DNA of 64,000 nt from Pedobacter suwonensis (GCF_900111825.1 NZ_FOJM01000002.1:62001-126000); one strand, 5' to 3'; numbered from the stretch's first letter, positions 44,291 through 54,196 are shown. Notes: generated from the letters alone by a model not told the origin. Made by a program: numbers and translations.

Positions 44291-45160
44291 TTATTGCTTA
44301 GAAAAAGCTTGCTGGTATTTTAATGGGGTTTTGCCCGTTATTTCCCTGAAATATTTGTGAAAACTGGTGAAATTGTAAAACCCGCAATCGTAACAGATTT
44401 CTTTCACGGTTAAGTTGTTTTCAATCAATAATTTACAGGCCTGCCCCACCCTGATTTCATTCAGAAACTGCGTGTAGGTTTTTCTGCTTTTGGTTTTAAA
44501 GAATTTACAGAACGAATTGGGGCTAATTTTAGCTACTGCAGCAATTTCCTTTAGTTCGATCTTATTCTTGTAATTGCTGATGGTATAATTGTAAATAGAT
44601 TGGATCCGGTCTTTTTCGTTCTCCAGAAAGTTGGGCTTAAAGCCCAGCGAGACCAACGTGTTTCTTTCTCCGCAATGGGCTATTTCTGTTAATACTTCGA
44701 GTATTCTGATAATCCGCATGGTGCCTTTTGCTTCGATAATCTGTGGCATTAAATAAGCGATTTTTTCTTTCGAAACTCCTTCCAGCTGAATGCCCTGCGT
44801 TGATTGCATCAAAATCTTTTTAATTTCCTGGTTTTCGGGAAGATCCAAAAAATCTCTTCCTAAAAAATCTTCTTTAAAATGGATTACATAAACGTCAACC
44901 GGTTCACAAACATTTTCATCAAAAAACTCCGGATCAAAACGCCAGTAATGCGGCAGGTTGCTCCCGAGTAAAACCACATCCCCCTCCTTAAAATTTTTGA
45001 TGCTATCGCCAATAAACTGCGTACCTCTTCCTTTTTTAATGTAAATCAATTCCAGCGCTGAATGGTAATGCCAGCGGTTGTTTACATCAGGCATAACATC
45101 TCTTCGGGCGCTAAAAGAATCCACAGAATTGGTAGATACATTAAGTAAATGCGGTTTCAT
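44291..45160 (-). CDS. AraC family regulator with cupin N-terminus
   Basis: 289 residues. Cupin-like ligand domain (RWHYHSALELIYIKKGRGTQFIGDSIKNFKEGDVVLLGSNLPHYW, about 28-72) and C-terminal AraC HTH (about 185-285) with KIELKEIAAVAKISPNSFCKFFK and CDYGF-type YDCGFYNFTSFHKYFREITGKTPLKYQ. Bacteroidota relatives control sugar-acid and fucose/rhamnose genes; it is divergent from a FucP-type transporter and dehydratase, which it probably controls. Confidence 0.9.
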   Translation of the reverse strand: MKPHLLNVSTNSVDSFSARRDVMPDVNNRWHYHSALELIYIKKGRGTQFIGDSIKNFKEGDVVLLGSNLPHYWRFDPEFFDENVCEPVDVYVIHFKEDFLGRDFLDLPENQEIKKILMQSTQGIQLEGVSKEKIAYLMPQIIEAKGTMRIIRILEVLTEIAHCGERNTLVSLGFKPNFLENEKDRIQSIYNYTISNYKNKIELKEIAAVAKISPNSFCKFFKTKSRKTYTQFLNEIRVGQACKLLIENNLTVKEICYDCGFYNFTSFHKYFREITGKTPLKYQQAFSKQ

Positions 45161-45309
45161 AAAATCTTAAAAAATCAATCTAATATGCAAAATAAATTCG
45201 CAATGTAAAAAATCAAGCTAATATCATTTAATAATTAGATGATAAAGTTAAATTTTTATTAACGCTGAAGGGCTTAATTTGTATAACTGCAACTCACCCG
45301 AAACATCTT

Positions 45310-45435
45310 ATGAAAATTGGATTATTTATTTCCTGTTATATAGACCAATTGCTTCCCAAAGTTGCCATTGCCGCATCAAAGTGGTTGGAAAAGCAGGTCT
45401 TGGTTTCACCGTATCTGCCTAAGATTGAGACTTGA
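45310..45435 (+). pseudogene. remnant of a lutA-type (Fe-S)-binding subunit gene
   Basis: The frame starts MKIGLFISCYIDQLLPKVAIAA, the well-conserved N-terminus of LutA/GlpC-like lactate or glycolate oxidation proteins (usual MKVGLFIPCYIDQ...PQVA). After about 28 residues the similarity stops, the frame shifts (E-K-A-G-L-G-F-T-V in another frame) and a stop comes at 45435. The 300-residue CCG domain is missing. It lies between the AraC regulator and the sugar transporter, hence a deletion relic in this cluster. Confidence 0.7.
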
Positions 45436-45517
45436 TAATCAAAATTTTCAGCGGTTCAAACTATTATTATTTTAATTTTAGCGTTAACCTGTTTAAATCC
45501 TTTATAACCAAATAAAC

Positions 45518-46828
45518 ATGAGCCAAAATCCATCCACAAACTTTAAAGTATCCAACCAACCAAAAAACGGAAAGGGATACCTATTTCCGTTAATTTTAGT
45601 TACCAGCTTGTTTTTCTTCTGGGGCTTTGTCCACAATCTCGATCCGATATTGATTCCACATCTGCGCAAAGCGTTTCATCTGAATGTTTTTGAATCCACC
45701 CTGGTCGATTCATCTGTTTTTATTGCTTACTTTTTACTGGCACTGCCAGCAGGCTATGTTATGCGCAAATACGGCTATAAAAGCGGTATTATTTTGGGAC
45801 TCGTTTTATTTGCCATTGGCTGTCTACTCTTTATACCTGCCGCCAATACCGCACAATATATCTTTTTCTTAGGCGCACTTTTTATTATCGCCTGCGGCTT
45901 AACATTTCTGGAAACGGCGGCAAATCCTTATGTTACTGTGCTCGGACCGCCTGAAACCGCTACACAACGCTTAAATTTCTCTCAATCCTTTAACGGGTTT
46001 GCAGCCTTTTTAGCCCCGGTACTTGGAGGTAAATTTATTTTCACGGAAGTAAAATATACTGATGCCCAACCGGCAAAAATGCTTCCTTTGGAAAAACAGG
46101 CTTATATGCTCGAAGAAGCATCGACCGTAAAAGCCCCGTATTTAATTTTAGGCATCCTGATCATTGTCGTTGCAATCCTATTCATTTTTACCAAACTGCC
46201 CGATATCAAGGAAGAAGAAAACATCGAGGAAAAAAGCACTTTCCGCCATGTATTAGGCCATAGCCATTTACGATGGGCAATTATTGGTCAGTTTTTCTAT
46301 GTAGGCGCCCAGGTTTGCATATTAAGTTTATTCATCAGCTTCGTAACTTCATCAGCAAGTATAAGTCTGGATGAAGCAAAATGGTACGCTGGTGCAGCGG
46401 GTTTAGCTTTTATGATCGGCAGATTTGTAGGCACCATTTTTATGAAGTTTGTAGCACCAAATAAATTATTAATGCTGTATGCGTTAATCAGTGCAGTACT
46501 TACCCTTGTATCTATTCTGGGAAGCGGAATGATTACCGTTTACGCCTTAATCGGTGTTGCCTTTTTTATGTCGATCATGTTCCCGACCATATTCTCATTA
46601 GGCATAGCCGGGCTGGGTAAAGACACCAAACTGGGTTCCTCTTTAATTGTAATGTCTATTGTAGGCGGTGCATTTCTGCCTCCGGTTTTGGGCCTTATAT
46701 CAGATGCTACCCACAACATCCAGTATGGCTACCTGGTACCTTTTGTATGCTTCCTTGTAGTCCTTTACTTTGGCTGGAAAGGATGGAAACCTGATCATAT
46801 CGAAAAAGAAATAAGTTTAGAAGTATAA
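45518..46828 (+). CDS. sugar MFS transporter, FucP (L-fucose:H+ symporter) family
   Basis: 436 residues, twelve membrane segments. N-terminal FFFWGFVHNLDPILIPHLRKAF and the FETAANPYVTVLGPPE-type LETAANPYVTVLG segment are typical of the FHS family; FMSIMFPTIFSLGIAGLGKDTKLGSS is the C-terminal counterpart. Substrate probably fucose or another 6-deoxy-hexose or a sugar acid. The dehydratase gene begins 1 bp (TTG) to 7 bp (ATG) after the stop. Confidence 0.92.
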   Translation: MSQNPSTNFKVSNQPKNGKGYLFPLILVTSLFFFWGFVHNLDPILIPHLRKAFHLNVFESTLVDSSVFIAYFLLALPAGYVMRKYGYKSGIILGLVLFAIGCLLFIPAANTAQYIFFLGALFIIACGLTFLETAANPYVTVLGPPETATQRLNFSQSFNGFAAFLAPVLGGKFIFTEVKYTDAQPAKMLPLEKQAYMLEEASTVKAPYLILGILIIVVAILFIFTKLPDIKEEENIEEKSTFRHVLGHSHLRWAIIGQFFYVGAQVCILSLFISFVTSSASISLDEAKWYAGAAGLAFMIGRFVGTIFMKFVAPNKLLMLYALISAVLTLVSILGSGMITVYALIGVAFFMSIMFPTIFSLGIAGLGKDTKLGSSLIVMSIVGGAFLPPVLGLISDATHNIQYGYLVPFVCFLVVLYFGWKGWKPDHIEKEISLEV

Positions 46829-46835
46829 ATTGACA

Positions 46836-48473
46836 ATGAAAAAATTAGTCATCAAGATTAACAATGCGGATAACGTTTTAGTTGCGTTACAGGATTTGCC
46901 GGCAGGCACTTCAATATTGCATGATGGAAATACTTATGTTACTGTTGATGAAATCCCGGCCAAACATAAATTTTTTATGCAGGATATGAAAACCGGTGAT
47001 GAAGTAATGATGTATGGCGTTTTGGTTGGAAAAGTACAGTTTGATGTAAAAGCGGGCATGCGGATGAATGTTGATAACACCAAACACGCTGCAGAGCCAT
47101 TTGCGTATCGCCATACTCATTACAAATGGGAAGCCCCTGATGTGCTTAAATATGCCAACCGCAGCTTTAACGGTTATCACCGTAAAAATGGTGAAGTGGG
47201 CACTGCAAACTATTGGTTGTTTATCCCTACTGTTTTTTGTGAAAACAGAAACCTGGATATCATTAAGGAATCGCTTTACAGTGAATTGGGGTATGCTGTA
47301 GATGATAAATATAAATCTTATACCCATAAACTGGTTCAGGCTTTTGAAAAGGGAGAAGACATTAATACCATTAGTTTTGAGCCTAAGGTAAATCACACAA
47401 ACCGGACTTTTAAAAATGTGGATGGCATTAAATTCCTCACGCATAATGGTGGCTGTGGCGGAACACGACAGGATGCGGATACGCTAAGCAAATTATTGGC
47501 CGCCTATGCTCATCACCCGAATGTAGCCGGAATAACCGTTTTAAGTTTAGGCTGCCAGCATTTGCAGGTAGCAGATTTTAAACGCGATCTTTTTGCATTG
47601 AACCCGGATTTCGATAAACCGCTTTTAATTTTCGAGCAGCAAAAAGCACAAAGCGAAGAACAGCTGATCCAAAACGCCATTCGCAGTACGTTTGAAGGTT
47701 TAATGTTGATCAACAAACAAAAGCGCGAAGCAGCACCACTCAGCAAGTTGTGTATGGGAGTGAAATGTGGTGGCAGTGATGGGTTTAGCGGTATTTCTGC
47801 AAATCCGGCAGTTGGTTATTGCGCTGATTTATTGGTAGCATTGGGGGCCAGGGTTTTATTGGCAGAGTTCCCCGAACTTTGTGGTGTAGAACAGGAAATG
47901 ATCGATAGGTGTGTTGAACAGTCAATTGCCGAAAAATTTATCCGTTTAATGACGGAGTATGACGATCTGGCGCATAAAGTTGGATCTGGTTTTTACATGA
48001 ATCCTTCTCCGGGCAATATTAAAGATGGTTTGATTACCGATGCCATCAAATCAGCAGGTGCTGCCCGTAAAGCTGGTTCCGCACCGATTGTTGATGTTTT
48101 AGATTATACCGAACCCGCAACTAAACCTGGCTTAAGTTTAGTATGTACGCCGGGAAATGATGTTGAAGCCACTACGGGTAAAGCCGCTGCAGGAGCAACG
48201 TTAATCTTATTTACCACAGGCTTAGGCACACCAACAGGAAACCCCGTTTGCCCGACCATTAAAGTCGCTACCAATTCCGTTCTGGCCAAACGTATGAGTG
48301 ATCTCATTGATATCGATACCGGACCTGTAATTAACGGGGAAAAAACCATTAGCGAAATGGGCGAAGATATATTGGAATACTGTATTAAAGTTGCCAGTGG
48401 AGAGGAAATACCAAAAGCCGTACAGCTCAACCAGGATGACTTTATTCCATGGAAAAGAGGAGTTAGCTTATAA
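46836..48473 (+). CDS. altronate dehydratase family protein (UxaA)
   Basis: 545 residues from the ATG; a TTG two codons earlier is possible. The N-terminal SAF domain (KLVIKINNADNVLVALQDLP...GDEVMMYGVLVGK) and the UxaA C-terminal domain (LTHNGGCGGTRQDADTLSKLLAAYAHHPNVAG, GVKCGGSDGFSGISANPAVGYCADLL, GNPVCPTIKVATNS) are in the usual order; cysteines likely bind Fe2+. Altronate dehydratase makes 2-keto-3-deoxygluconate from D-altronate. In this setting it could act on L-fuconate or another aldonate. Confidence 0.9.
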   Translation: MKKLVIKINNADNVLVALQDLPAGTSILHDGNTYVTVDEIPAKHKFFMQDMKTGDEVMMYGVLVGKVQFDVKAGMRMNVDNTKHAAEPFAYRHTHYKWEAPDVLKYANRSFNGYHRKNGEVGTANYWLFIPTVFCENRNLDIIKESLYSELGYAVDDKYKSYTHKLVQAFEKGEDINTISFEPKVNHTNRTFKNVDGIKFLTHNGGCGGTRQDADTLSKLLAAYAHHPNVAGITVLSLGCQHLQVADFKRDLFALNPDFDKPLLIFEQQKAQSEEQLIQNAIRSTFEGLMLINKQKREAAPLSKLCMGVKCGGSDGFSGISANPAVGYCADLLVALGARVLLAEFPELCGVEQEMIDRCVEQSIAEKFIRLMTEYDDLAHKVGSGFYMNPSPGNIKDGLITDAIKSAGAARKAGSAPIVDVLDYTEPATKPGLSLVCTPGNDVEATTGKAAAGATLILFTTGLGTPTGNPVCPTIKVATNSVLAKRMSDLIDIDTGPVINGEKTISEMGEDILEYCIKVASGEEIPKAVQLNQDDFIPWKRGVSL

Positions 48474-48660
48474 TGAGAGGTGAAATGTCAGATGGAAGAT
48501 GTGAGATGGAATGTTTAATAATAGAAACATCCTTACCTCCCTAAGCTATCAATAGCGTAAAACGTACGGGGGAAATCTAAAACAACCAAGTCCACCACGA
48601 TCCCCTCTACAAAAAACGCTATGCTCAATGATCAAATAATAAAAGAAAAGATAACCGAAT

Positions 48661-49443
48661 ATGAATTTAAATTTAAACGACAAAATAATTCTGGTAAGTG
48701 GTGGAGCCAAAGGCATTGGTTGCGCAATTGTTAAAGCTCTGGCTATTGAACATGCTTTGCCGATCATTATTGGCCGCAATGAAAGCGATAATGTAAAACT
48801 GCTTAAGGAAATTACAGATCTAGGCTTAAAAGCTGATTATTTCACGGCTGAACTCACACTACCAGAACATTGTAAAAACATTATTGACGCTGTATTAACC
48901 AGGTATGGCAGAATTGATGGCTTAGTAAACAACGCAGGTGTGAATGATGGTGTAGGCCTGGAGAGTGGTACATACGAAGGCTTTATCGAATCGCTTCATA
49001 AAAACGTGGTACATTATTATCTTTTGGCAAAATATGCCCTGCCAGCACTGAAGCAAAGTAAAGGTTCAATTTTAAATATCGGGAGTAAAACAGCAGAAAC
49101 GGGGCAAGGTGGAACTTCTGGTTATGCAGCATCCAATGGTGCCAGAAATGCTTTAACACGCGAATGGGCCGTGGAATTACTACCCTTTAGTATCCGTGTA
49201 AATGCTATTATTGTTGCCGAAGCCTGGACGCCACTATACGAAAAATGGATTAATTCTTTTGAAGACCGGGATGCAAAACTTAAAAACATCACCGATAAAA
49301 TCCCCTTCGAAAACCGGATGACCACTGTGGAGGAAATTGCAAATACTGCCATATTTTTATTATCAGATAAATCCAGTCATACCACAGGCCAACTGATCCA
49401 TGTAGATGGTGGTTATGTGCATTTAGACAGGGCTTTGTTGTAA
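48661..49443 (+). CDS. SDR family oxidoreductase (L-fucose dehydrogenase-like)
   Basis: 260 residues. Classical SDR: GGAKGIGCAI glycine motif, NNAGVNDGVG, a Ser in ILNIGSKTAET and YAASNGARNA (Tyr-x-x-x-Asn instead of the usual Lys). The Lys-to-Asn change removes the standard proton-relay residue; check by alignment. The C-terminal DKSSHTTGQLIHVDGGYVHLDRALL is as in oxidoreductases of sugar-acid loci. It probably oxidises or reduces a sugar or aldonate in the same pathway as the dehydratase. Confidence 0.85.
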   Translation: MNLNLNDKIILVSGGAKGIGCAIVKALAIEHALPIIIGRNESDNVKLLKEITDLGLKADYFTAELTLPEHCKNIIDAVLTRYGRIDGLVNNAGVNDGVGLESGTYEGFIESLHKNVVHYYLLAKYALPALKQSKGSILNIGSKTAETGQGGTSGYAASNGARNALTREWAVELLPFSIRVNAIIVAEAWTPLYEKWINSFEDRDAKLKNITDKIPFENRMTTVEEIANTAIFLLSDKSSHTTGQLIHVDGGYVHLDRALL

Positions 49444-49497
49444 AATTTTGGCGGTATACCAAACAAAATTTGTATTACGACGACTAGATTGAAAAAA

Positions 49498-49528
49498 AAG
49501 CACCAGGAACATCGCGTTCCTGGTGCTT
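49498..49528 (-). terminator. intrinsic terminator of the efflux operon
   Basis: AAGCACCAGGAAC and GTTCCTGGTGCTT are exact inverse complements separated by 5 bases. On the minus strand the stem is followed by TTTTTTTTC, the classical U-run, so it ends the OMF gene transcript 57 bp beyond its stop codon. It may also stop plus-strand read-through from the SDR gene. Confidence 0.85.
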
Positions 49529-49540
49529 AAATTTATACAC

Positions 49541-49573
49541 AAACTTATAAGGTCTTCAAGACCTTATAAGTTT
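49541..49573. repeat. 33-bp near-perfect palindrome
   Basis: AAACTTATAAGGTCTT, one C, then its exact inverse complement: 16-bp arms with a one-base centre. It lies between the terminator and the stop codon of the OMF gene. It could be a protein-binding palindrome, a cruciform or a further end-of-transcript stem, and may belong to a dispersed repeat family. Confidence 0.75.
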
Positions 49574-49584
49574 AGATATTTCAA

Positions 49585-50991
49585 TTAATTCCAACCGCCG
49601 CCTAAAGACCGGTACAAGCCTACCACTGCATTAAGCTGTTCTGTTTTAATGGTGGTTAATTCCAGTTCGCTCTGCAATAAATTGCCTTGTGCGGTAATGA
49701 CCTCCAGGTAATTAGCCATACCGCTTTTAAACAAGAGATTGGCATTGCGTGACGCTTGTTGCAAAGTTTGTGTGCGTTTTTCAGCAATACTGTATTGTGT
49801 TTTTAACTTCTCTACTTTCGTTAATTCATCAGATACTTCGCCAACAGCGTTTAAGACCGACTGGCGAAACTGGATCACTGTTTTCTCCCGGTCTATTTTA
49901 GCCAGTTCCAAATTGCTTTTTAACTGTCCGCGTTGAAAAATGGGCTGGGTAATGCCTGCCCCTACCAGGCCGAATAAAGATGCCGGTACATTAAACCAGT
50001 TGCTTGCTTTAAAGGAGTTAATCCCTCCGCTCGCGGTAATTACCAATGATGGATACAAGCTTGCTTTGGCTACGCCCACCCTCGCATTGGCAACGGTCAA
50101 CGCCAGCTCTGCACTTTTGATATCGGGCCGGCGGCTCAACATAGCTGATGGAAAACCAGCATTCAGATTTTGTGGGATATTCATCTGATCCAAACGACTC
50201 TCGCGGTTAATCGCTTTAGGCAACGTACCAATCAGTATACTTAAAGCATTTTCCTGTAAGGTTACATTTTGCTCTAAGCGGGGAACCAACTGTGCAGCAA
50301 CCAGCTGTTGTGCCTGCGCCTGTTGTATCGCCAATGAGGTAACCTGACCGGCGTCGAACTGTAAATTAATGATTCGTAAGGTACTATCGTTCAATTTCAA
50401 ATTCTTTCTGGCAATTTCCAACTGCGCATCAAGCATCAACAAATTGTAATAGCCCTGTGCAACATTAGCCACCAAACGGGTTTGAACGGCTTTACGTGCC
50501 TCCTCGGTCTGCAAAAAACTGGCTAAAGCACCAGCTTTTTGATTGCGGATTTTACCCCAGATATCGGCCTCCCAAACCACACCCAGGTTCGCGTTATAAT
50601 CTTCAATGTGTGTGGAACCTGTAAACTGGTTCAGGCTTAATCCGTTTAAACTATTATCACTCGGACGGCTCGAATTCGCCGATACCTGTAGTTTCAGTTC
50701 AGGTAAATAACCCAGTTTCGATTGTTTGAACAATATTTCAGCAGCATCGATATTTTTCAATGCCATTTGCATATCATAATTTTTAACCAAAGCCGTATCA
50801 ATTAAATTTTGGACGGTAAGGTCGCTGATAAAACTTTTCAGTGGCATTGTGCCAATGCTTGAAGAGTCTGTTGATGAATTATTTCTGAAAAATCCGGGTG
50901 CAATATTGGGCAGTGCTGTATTTTTCGAAACTGAACATCCACTCCAGATTAAAGCCAGGAGCAAAATGGTAATGATATTAAACCGTTTCAT
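49585..50991 (-). CDS. outer-membrane efflux lipoprotein, TolC/NodT family
   Basis: 468 residues. Signal peptide with lipobox IWSGC at about residue 15-19. Two tandem OEP repeats: the first about 60-250 (NIDAAEILFKQSKLGYLPELKLQVS) and the second about 270-460 (NLAKASLYPSLVITASGG, LGLVGAGITQPIFQRGQLKS), with the typical long helices that form the trans-periplasmic barrel. It is the exit duct of the RND pump. Its start overlaps the pump gene stop by 14 bp. Confidence 0.93.
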   Translation of the reverse strand: MKRFNIITILLLALIWSGCSVSKNTALPNIAPGFFRNNSSTDSSSIGTMPLKSFISDLTVQNLIDTALVKNYDMQMALKNIDAAEILFKQSKLGYLPELKLQVSANSSRPSDNSLNGLSLNQFTGSTHIEDYNANLGVVWEADIWGKIRNQKAGALASFLQTEEARKAVQTRLVANVAQGYYNLLMLDAQLEIARKNLKLNDSTLRIINLQFDAGQVTSLAIQQAQAQQLVAAQLVPRLEQNVTLQENALSILIGTLPKAINRESRLDQMNIPQNLNAGFPSAMLSRRPDIKSAELALTVANARVGVAKASLYPSLVITASGGINSFKASNWFNVPASLFGLVGAGITQPIFQRGQLKSNLELAKIDREKTVIQFRQSVLNAVGEVSDELTKVEKLKTQYSIAEKRTQTLQQASRNANLLFKSGMANYLEVITAQGNLLQSELELTTIKTEQLNAVVGLYRSLGGGWN

Positions 50992-53900
50992 AAACTGTAT
51001 GATTTATAGGTTCTTCATGGTGGCGAACAACCTCATTTGAAGATTTTTTTGATAATTTTTCCTGTAAAGCCTGGAAGATGACAAAAAGTACCGGAATGAT
51101 GAACAAGCCTAAAATTACGCCCGATACCATCCCTCCTGCCGCACCGATACTGATAGAATGATTACCCTGCGCAGATGGTCCCGTTGCAATACTCATCGGA
51201 AATAAACCGAACACAAAGGCCAGTGAGGTCATAATAATTGGCCTGATCCTTAATCTTGCTGCTTCAATAGCAGCATCAACCAAACTCAACCCAGCCTTTC
51301 GCCGCTGCACGGCAAATTCTACAATCAGGATGGCATTTTTAGCCAGCAAACCGATCAACATAATCAGTGCTACCTGAACATAAATGTTGTTTTCGATACC
51401 GGTTAAGCCCAAAACCACAAACACGCCAAATACACCTGTAGGAATAGAAAGGATTACCGCCAGTGGTAAAATATAACTTTCGTACTGTGCCGATAACAGG
51501 AAGTACACAAATACCAAACAAAGCAGGAAGATCACAGTCGATTGTCCGCCTGAAGAAATCTCCTCACGGGTTTGCCCTGAAAATTCATAAGCATAACCGG
51601 TTGGCAATTGTTCTCTGGCAGTTTCTTCTATCGCTTTAATCGCATCACCGGAACTGAAACCTGGTTTAGGGATGGCATTTACTTCAATTGAGTTAAACAG
51701 GTTATAACGTGCAGCCGTTTCCGAACCATATACACGGGTAAGCTTTACCAGGGTATTGATAGGTACACTTTCTCCGTTTTTATTTTTCACAAACACACGG
51801 TCAATACTTGCCGGATCGGTCCGGTCAGCCACATCGGCCTGCACCACTACCCGGTAGTATTTACCAAAGCGGTTAAAATCTGAAGCCTGTGCAGTACCAA
51901 AATAAGTTTGCATGGTTTGTAAGATATCTTTTTTGCTTACACCCAGCTGATCGGCCTTTTCATCATTAACATCCAATTGCAACTGCGGATAATCAGCCTT
52001 GTAAGAAGTAAAGGCATAAGCAATTGCCGGTTTAGCCATTAACTTCGCTATAAAGTTATTTGCCACACCACTAAATTTATCCAGCTTGCCATTGGTTTTA
52101 TCCTGTAACATAACATTCATGGCCTCTACATTGCTAAAGCCTGGTACCGTTGGAAAACTGAATACAAAGAAGGTTCCTGCAGATATGGCGGCCATTTTAG
52201 CCCTTACGATATTTTGGATCTCGTCGATATTTTTTACAGCACCCCTTTCTTCATTTGGCTTTAACAATAAGAAAATCTGTCCGGCTGAGGGGCTGTTAGA
52301 TGCAGTTAAGAAATTGTAACCTGCCAGCGACATCACGAATCTTGCCGACGGCATTGCCCTCAACTCGGCTTCAGCCTGCTTTAATATTTTATTGGTATTG
52401 GCTAATGAAGTTCCCGACGGACTCGAAACCGCAATGGCCACGAAACCCTGGTCTTCTGTTGGGATAAAACCAGTTTTGGTTCTGCTTACCAACAGTACGG
52501 TAACTGCGACAATTAAGGCCAGCCCGGCCATGCTGATCCACTTATTACGGATCAACACTTTTAAGCCACCGACATAACGGTTGGTCATGTAATTGAACCC
52601 ACCATTAAAGCCTGCGTAAAACTTTTCTACGAACCCTTTTTTAGGTGCAGTATGACTACCTTCGGCATGTTTGTTCTTTAAAAATAAAGCCGCCAACGCC
52701 GGACTCAAAGTTAAAGCGTTAACTGCTGAAATAATGATCGCGATCGCCATGGTTAAAGCGAACTGTTTGTAGAAGATACCTGTGGAGCCAGTCATAAAAC
52801 CTACCGGTAAAAATACTGCCGCCATCACCAGTGTAATGGAAATAATGGCCCCCGTAATCTCATTCATGGCTTGCGTAGTTGCTGCTTTTGGGCTAAGCAA
52901 AGGATTTTCTTCCATTTTGGCATGTACGGCCTCCACCACTACAATCGCATCATCTACCACGATACCAATGGCCAGTACCAGTGCAAACAGCGTTAAAAGG
53001 TTAATGGAGAAACCGAACAGCTGCATAAAAAAGAAGGTACCGATAATAGCCACTGGCACTGCAATAGCCGGAATTAAGGTAGACCTGAAATCCTGAAGGA
53101 AGATAAATACCACGATGAATACCAATAAAAAGGCTTCGATCAGCGTATGCTCCACCTGGTTGATGGATTCATCAAGATCGGTTTTGGTACGGTAAAACTG
53201 GTTGTATTTAATACCGGCCGGGAAATCTTTGGATAGTTTCGCCAATAGTTTATCAATGGCAATCTGAATTTCGTTGGCATTAGAGCCTGATAATTGAATT
53301 ACACCGATGGTAATTCCATCGTGTCCGTTTAAACGGTTAACACTGCCATAACTGTAGGCACCCAATTCTACACGCGCTACATCTTTTAAGCGTAATATAG
53401 AACCATCAGAATTGGAACGGATCGCAATATTCTGATACTCCTCCGGTTTGGTCAGCTTACCTTTATATTTAACAATATATTCAAAGGCCTCACTGCTTCT
53501 TTCTCCAAACCTACCTGGGGCCGCTTCCAGGTTTTTATCCTGAATGGCGGCAATCACCTCATTAGGCGTAATTTTGTAGGTAGCTAATTGACTTGGGTTT
53601 AACCAGATCCGCATCGAATAGTCTTTAATCCCCCCAAATACACTGGCAGAACCTACGCCCGGGATACGTTTAAGCTCGGGAATGATATTGATCTGTGCAT
53701 AGTTATTGACAAAAACAGCATCGTATTTTTTTGGATCTTCAGAATACACACCAATTGCACCGATAAAGCTGTTTTGCTGTTTGGTCGTGGTGATACCATA
53801 CTGCACCACCTCTGCCGGTAATTGACTGGTAGCCTGCGACACCCGGTTTTGTACGTTAACTGCTGCCTGATCGGGGTTGGTACCCTGCTGGAAGTAAACG

Positions 53901-54172
53901 GTAATGGCCAAAGTACCATCATTACTGGCACTGGAGGTCATGTAGGTCATATTCTCCACACCGTTAATGGCTTCCTCCAATGATGGGGTTACCGAACGTA
54001 AAATCGTTTCGGCATTGGCCCCAGGGTAAACTGCAGTTACCAATACCGACGGAGGTGCGATATTTGGAAAGCGCTCTAAGGGCAGCTTGGTTAAACCCAG
54101 TATTCCCACTATTACCAATAAGATGGAAATGACGGTCGACAGTACAGGTCTGTCTATAAATTTTTGAAACAT
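50978..54172 (-). CDS. RND efflux pump permease, HAE1/AcrB family
   Basis: 1064 residues with twelve membrane segments and two large periplasmic loops. Starts MFQKFIDRPVLSTVISILLVIVG; TM4 contains the proton-relay Asp pair VVDDAIVVVEAV; the last segments carry GASPSAQG-like TGPSAQGNHSISIGAAGGMVSG. Pumps of this family expel hydrophobic drugs, dyes and detergents using the proton gradient. Genes for the adaptor (25 bp upstream) and outer-membrane lipoprotein (overlapping) complete the tripartite system. Confidence 0.95.
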   Translation of the reverse strand: MFQKFIDRPVLSTVISILLVIVGILGLTKLPLERFPNIAPPSVLVTAVYPGANAETILRSVTPSLEEAINGVENMTYMTSSASNDGTLAITVYFQQGTNPDQAAVNVQNRVSQATSQLPAEVVQYGITTTKQQNSFIGAIGVYSEDPKKYDAVFVNNYAQINIIPELKRIPGVGSASVFGGIKDYSMRIWLNPSQLATYKITPNEVIAAIQDKNLEAAPGRFGERSSEAFEYIVKYKGKLTKPEEYQNIAIRSNSDGSILRLKDVARVELGAYSYGSVNRLNGHDGITIGVIQLSGSNANEIQIAIDKLLAKLSKDFPAGIKYNQFYRTKTDLDESINQVEHTLIEAFLLVFIVVFIFLQDFRSTLIPAIAVPVAIIGTFFFMQLFGFSINLLTLFALVLAIGIVVDDAIVVVEAVHAKMEENPLLSPKAATTQAMNEITGAIISITLVMAAVFLPVGFMTGSTGIFYKQFALTMAIAIIISAVNALTLSPALAALFLKNKHAEGSHTAPKKGFVEKFYAGFNGGFNYMTNRYVGGLKVLIRNKWISMAGLALIVAVTVLLVSRTKTGFIPTEDQGFVAIAVSSPSGTSLANTNKILKQAEAELRAMPSARFVMSLAGYNFLTASNSPSAGQIFLLLKPNEERGAVKNIDEIQNIVRAKMAAISAGTFFVFSFPTVPGFSNVEAMNVMLQDKTNGKLDKFSGVANNFIAKLMAKPAIAYAFTSYKADYPQLQLDVNDEKADQLGVSKKDILQTMQTYFGTAQASDFNRFGKYYRVVVQADVADRTDPASIDRVFVKNKNGESVPINTLVKLTRVYGSETAARYNLFNSIEVNAIPKPGFSSGDAIKAIEETAREQLPTGYAYEFSGQTREEISSGGQSTVIFLLCLVFVYFLLSAQYESYILPLAVILSIPTGVFGVFVVLGLTGIENNIYVQVALIMLIGLLAKNAILIVEFAVQRRKAGLSLVDAAIEAARLRIRPIIMTSLAFVFGLFPMSIATGPSAQGNHSISIGAAGGMVSGVILGLFIIPVLFVIFQALQEKLSKKSSNEVVRHHEEPINHTVYETV

Positions 54173-54196
54173 GATTGCTTAAACTTTAGTATTTTA

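Noticed and set aside
45400..45435. Functional short lactate-utilisation protein
   Set aside because: Only the first 25-28 residues resemble LutA; the cysteine-rich domain needed for function is missing.
48475..48515. GATGGAA-rich string after the dehydratase gene
   Set aside because: Short low-complexity stretch without symmetry; noted only as similar in style to the repeat at the window end.
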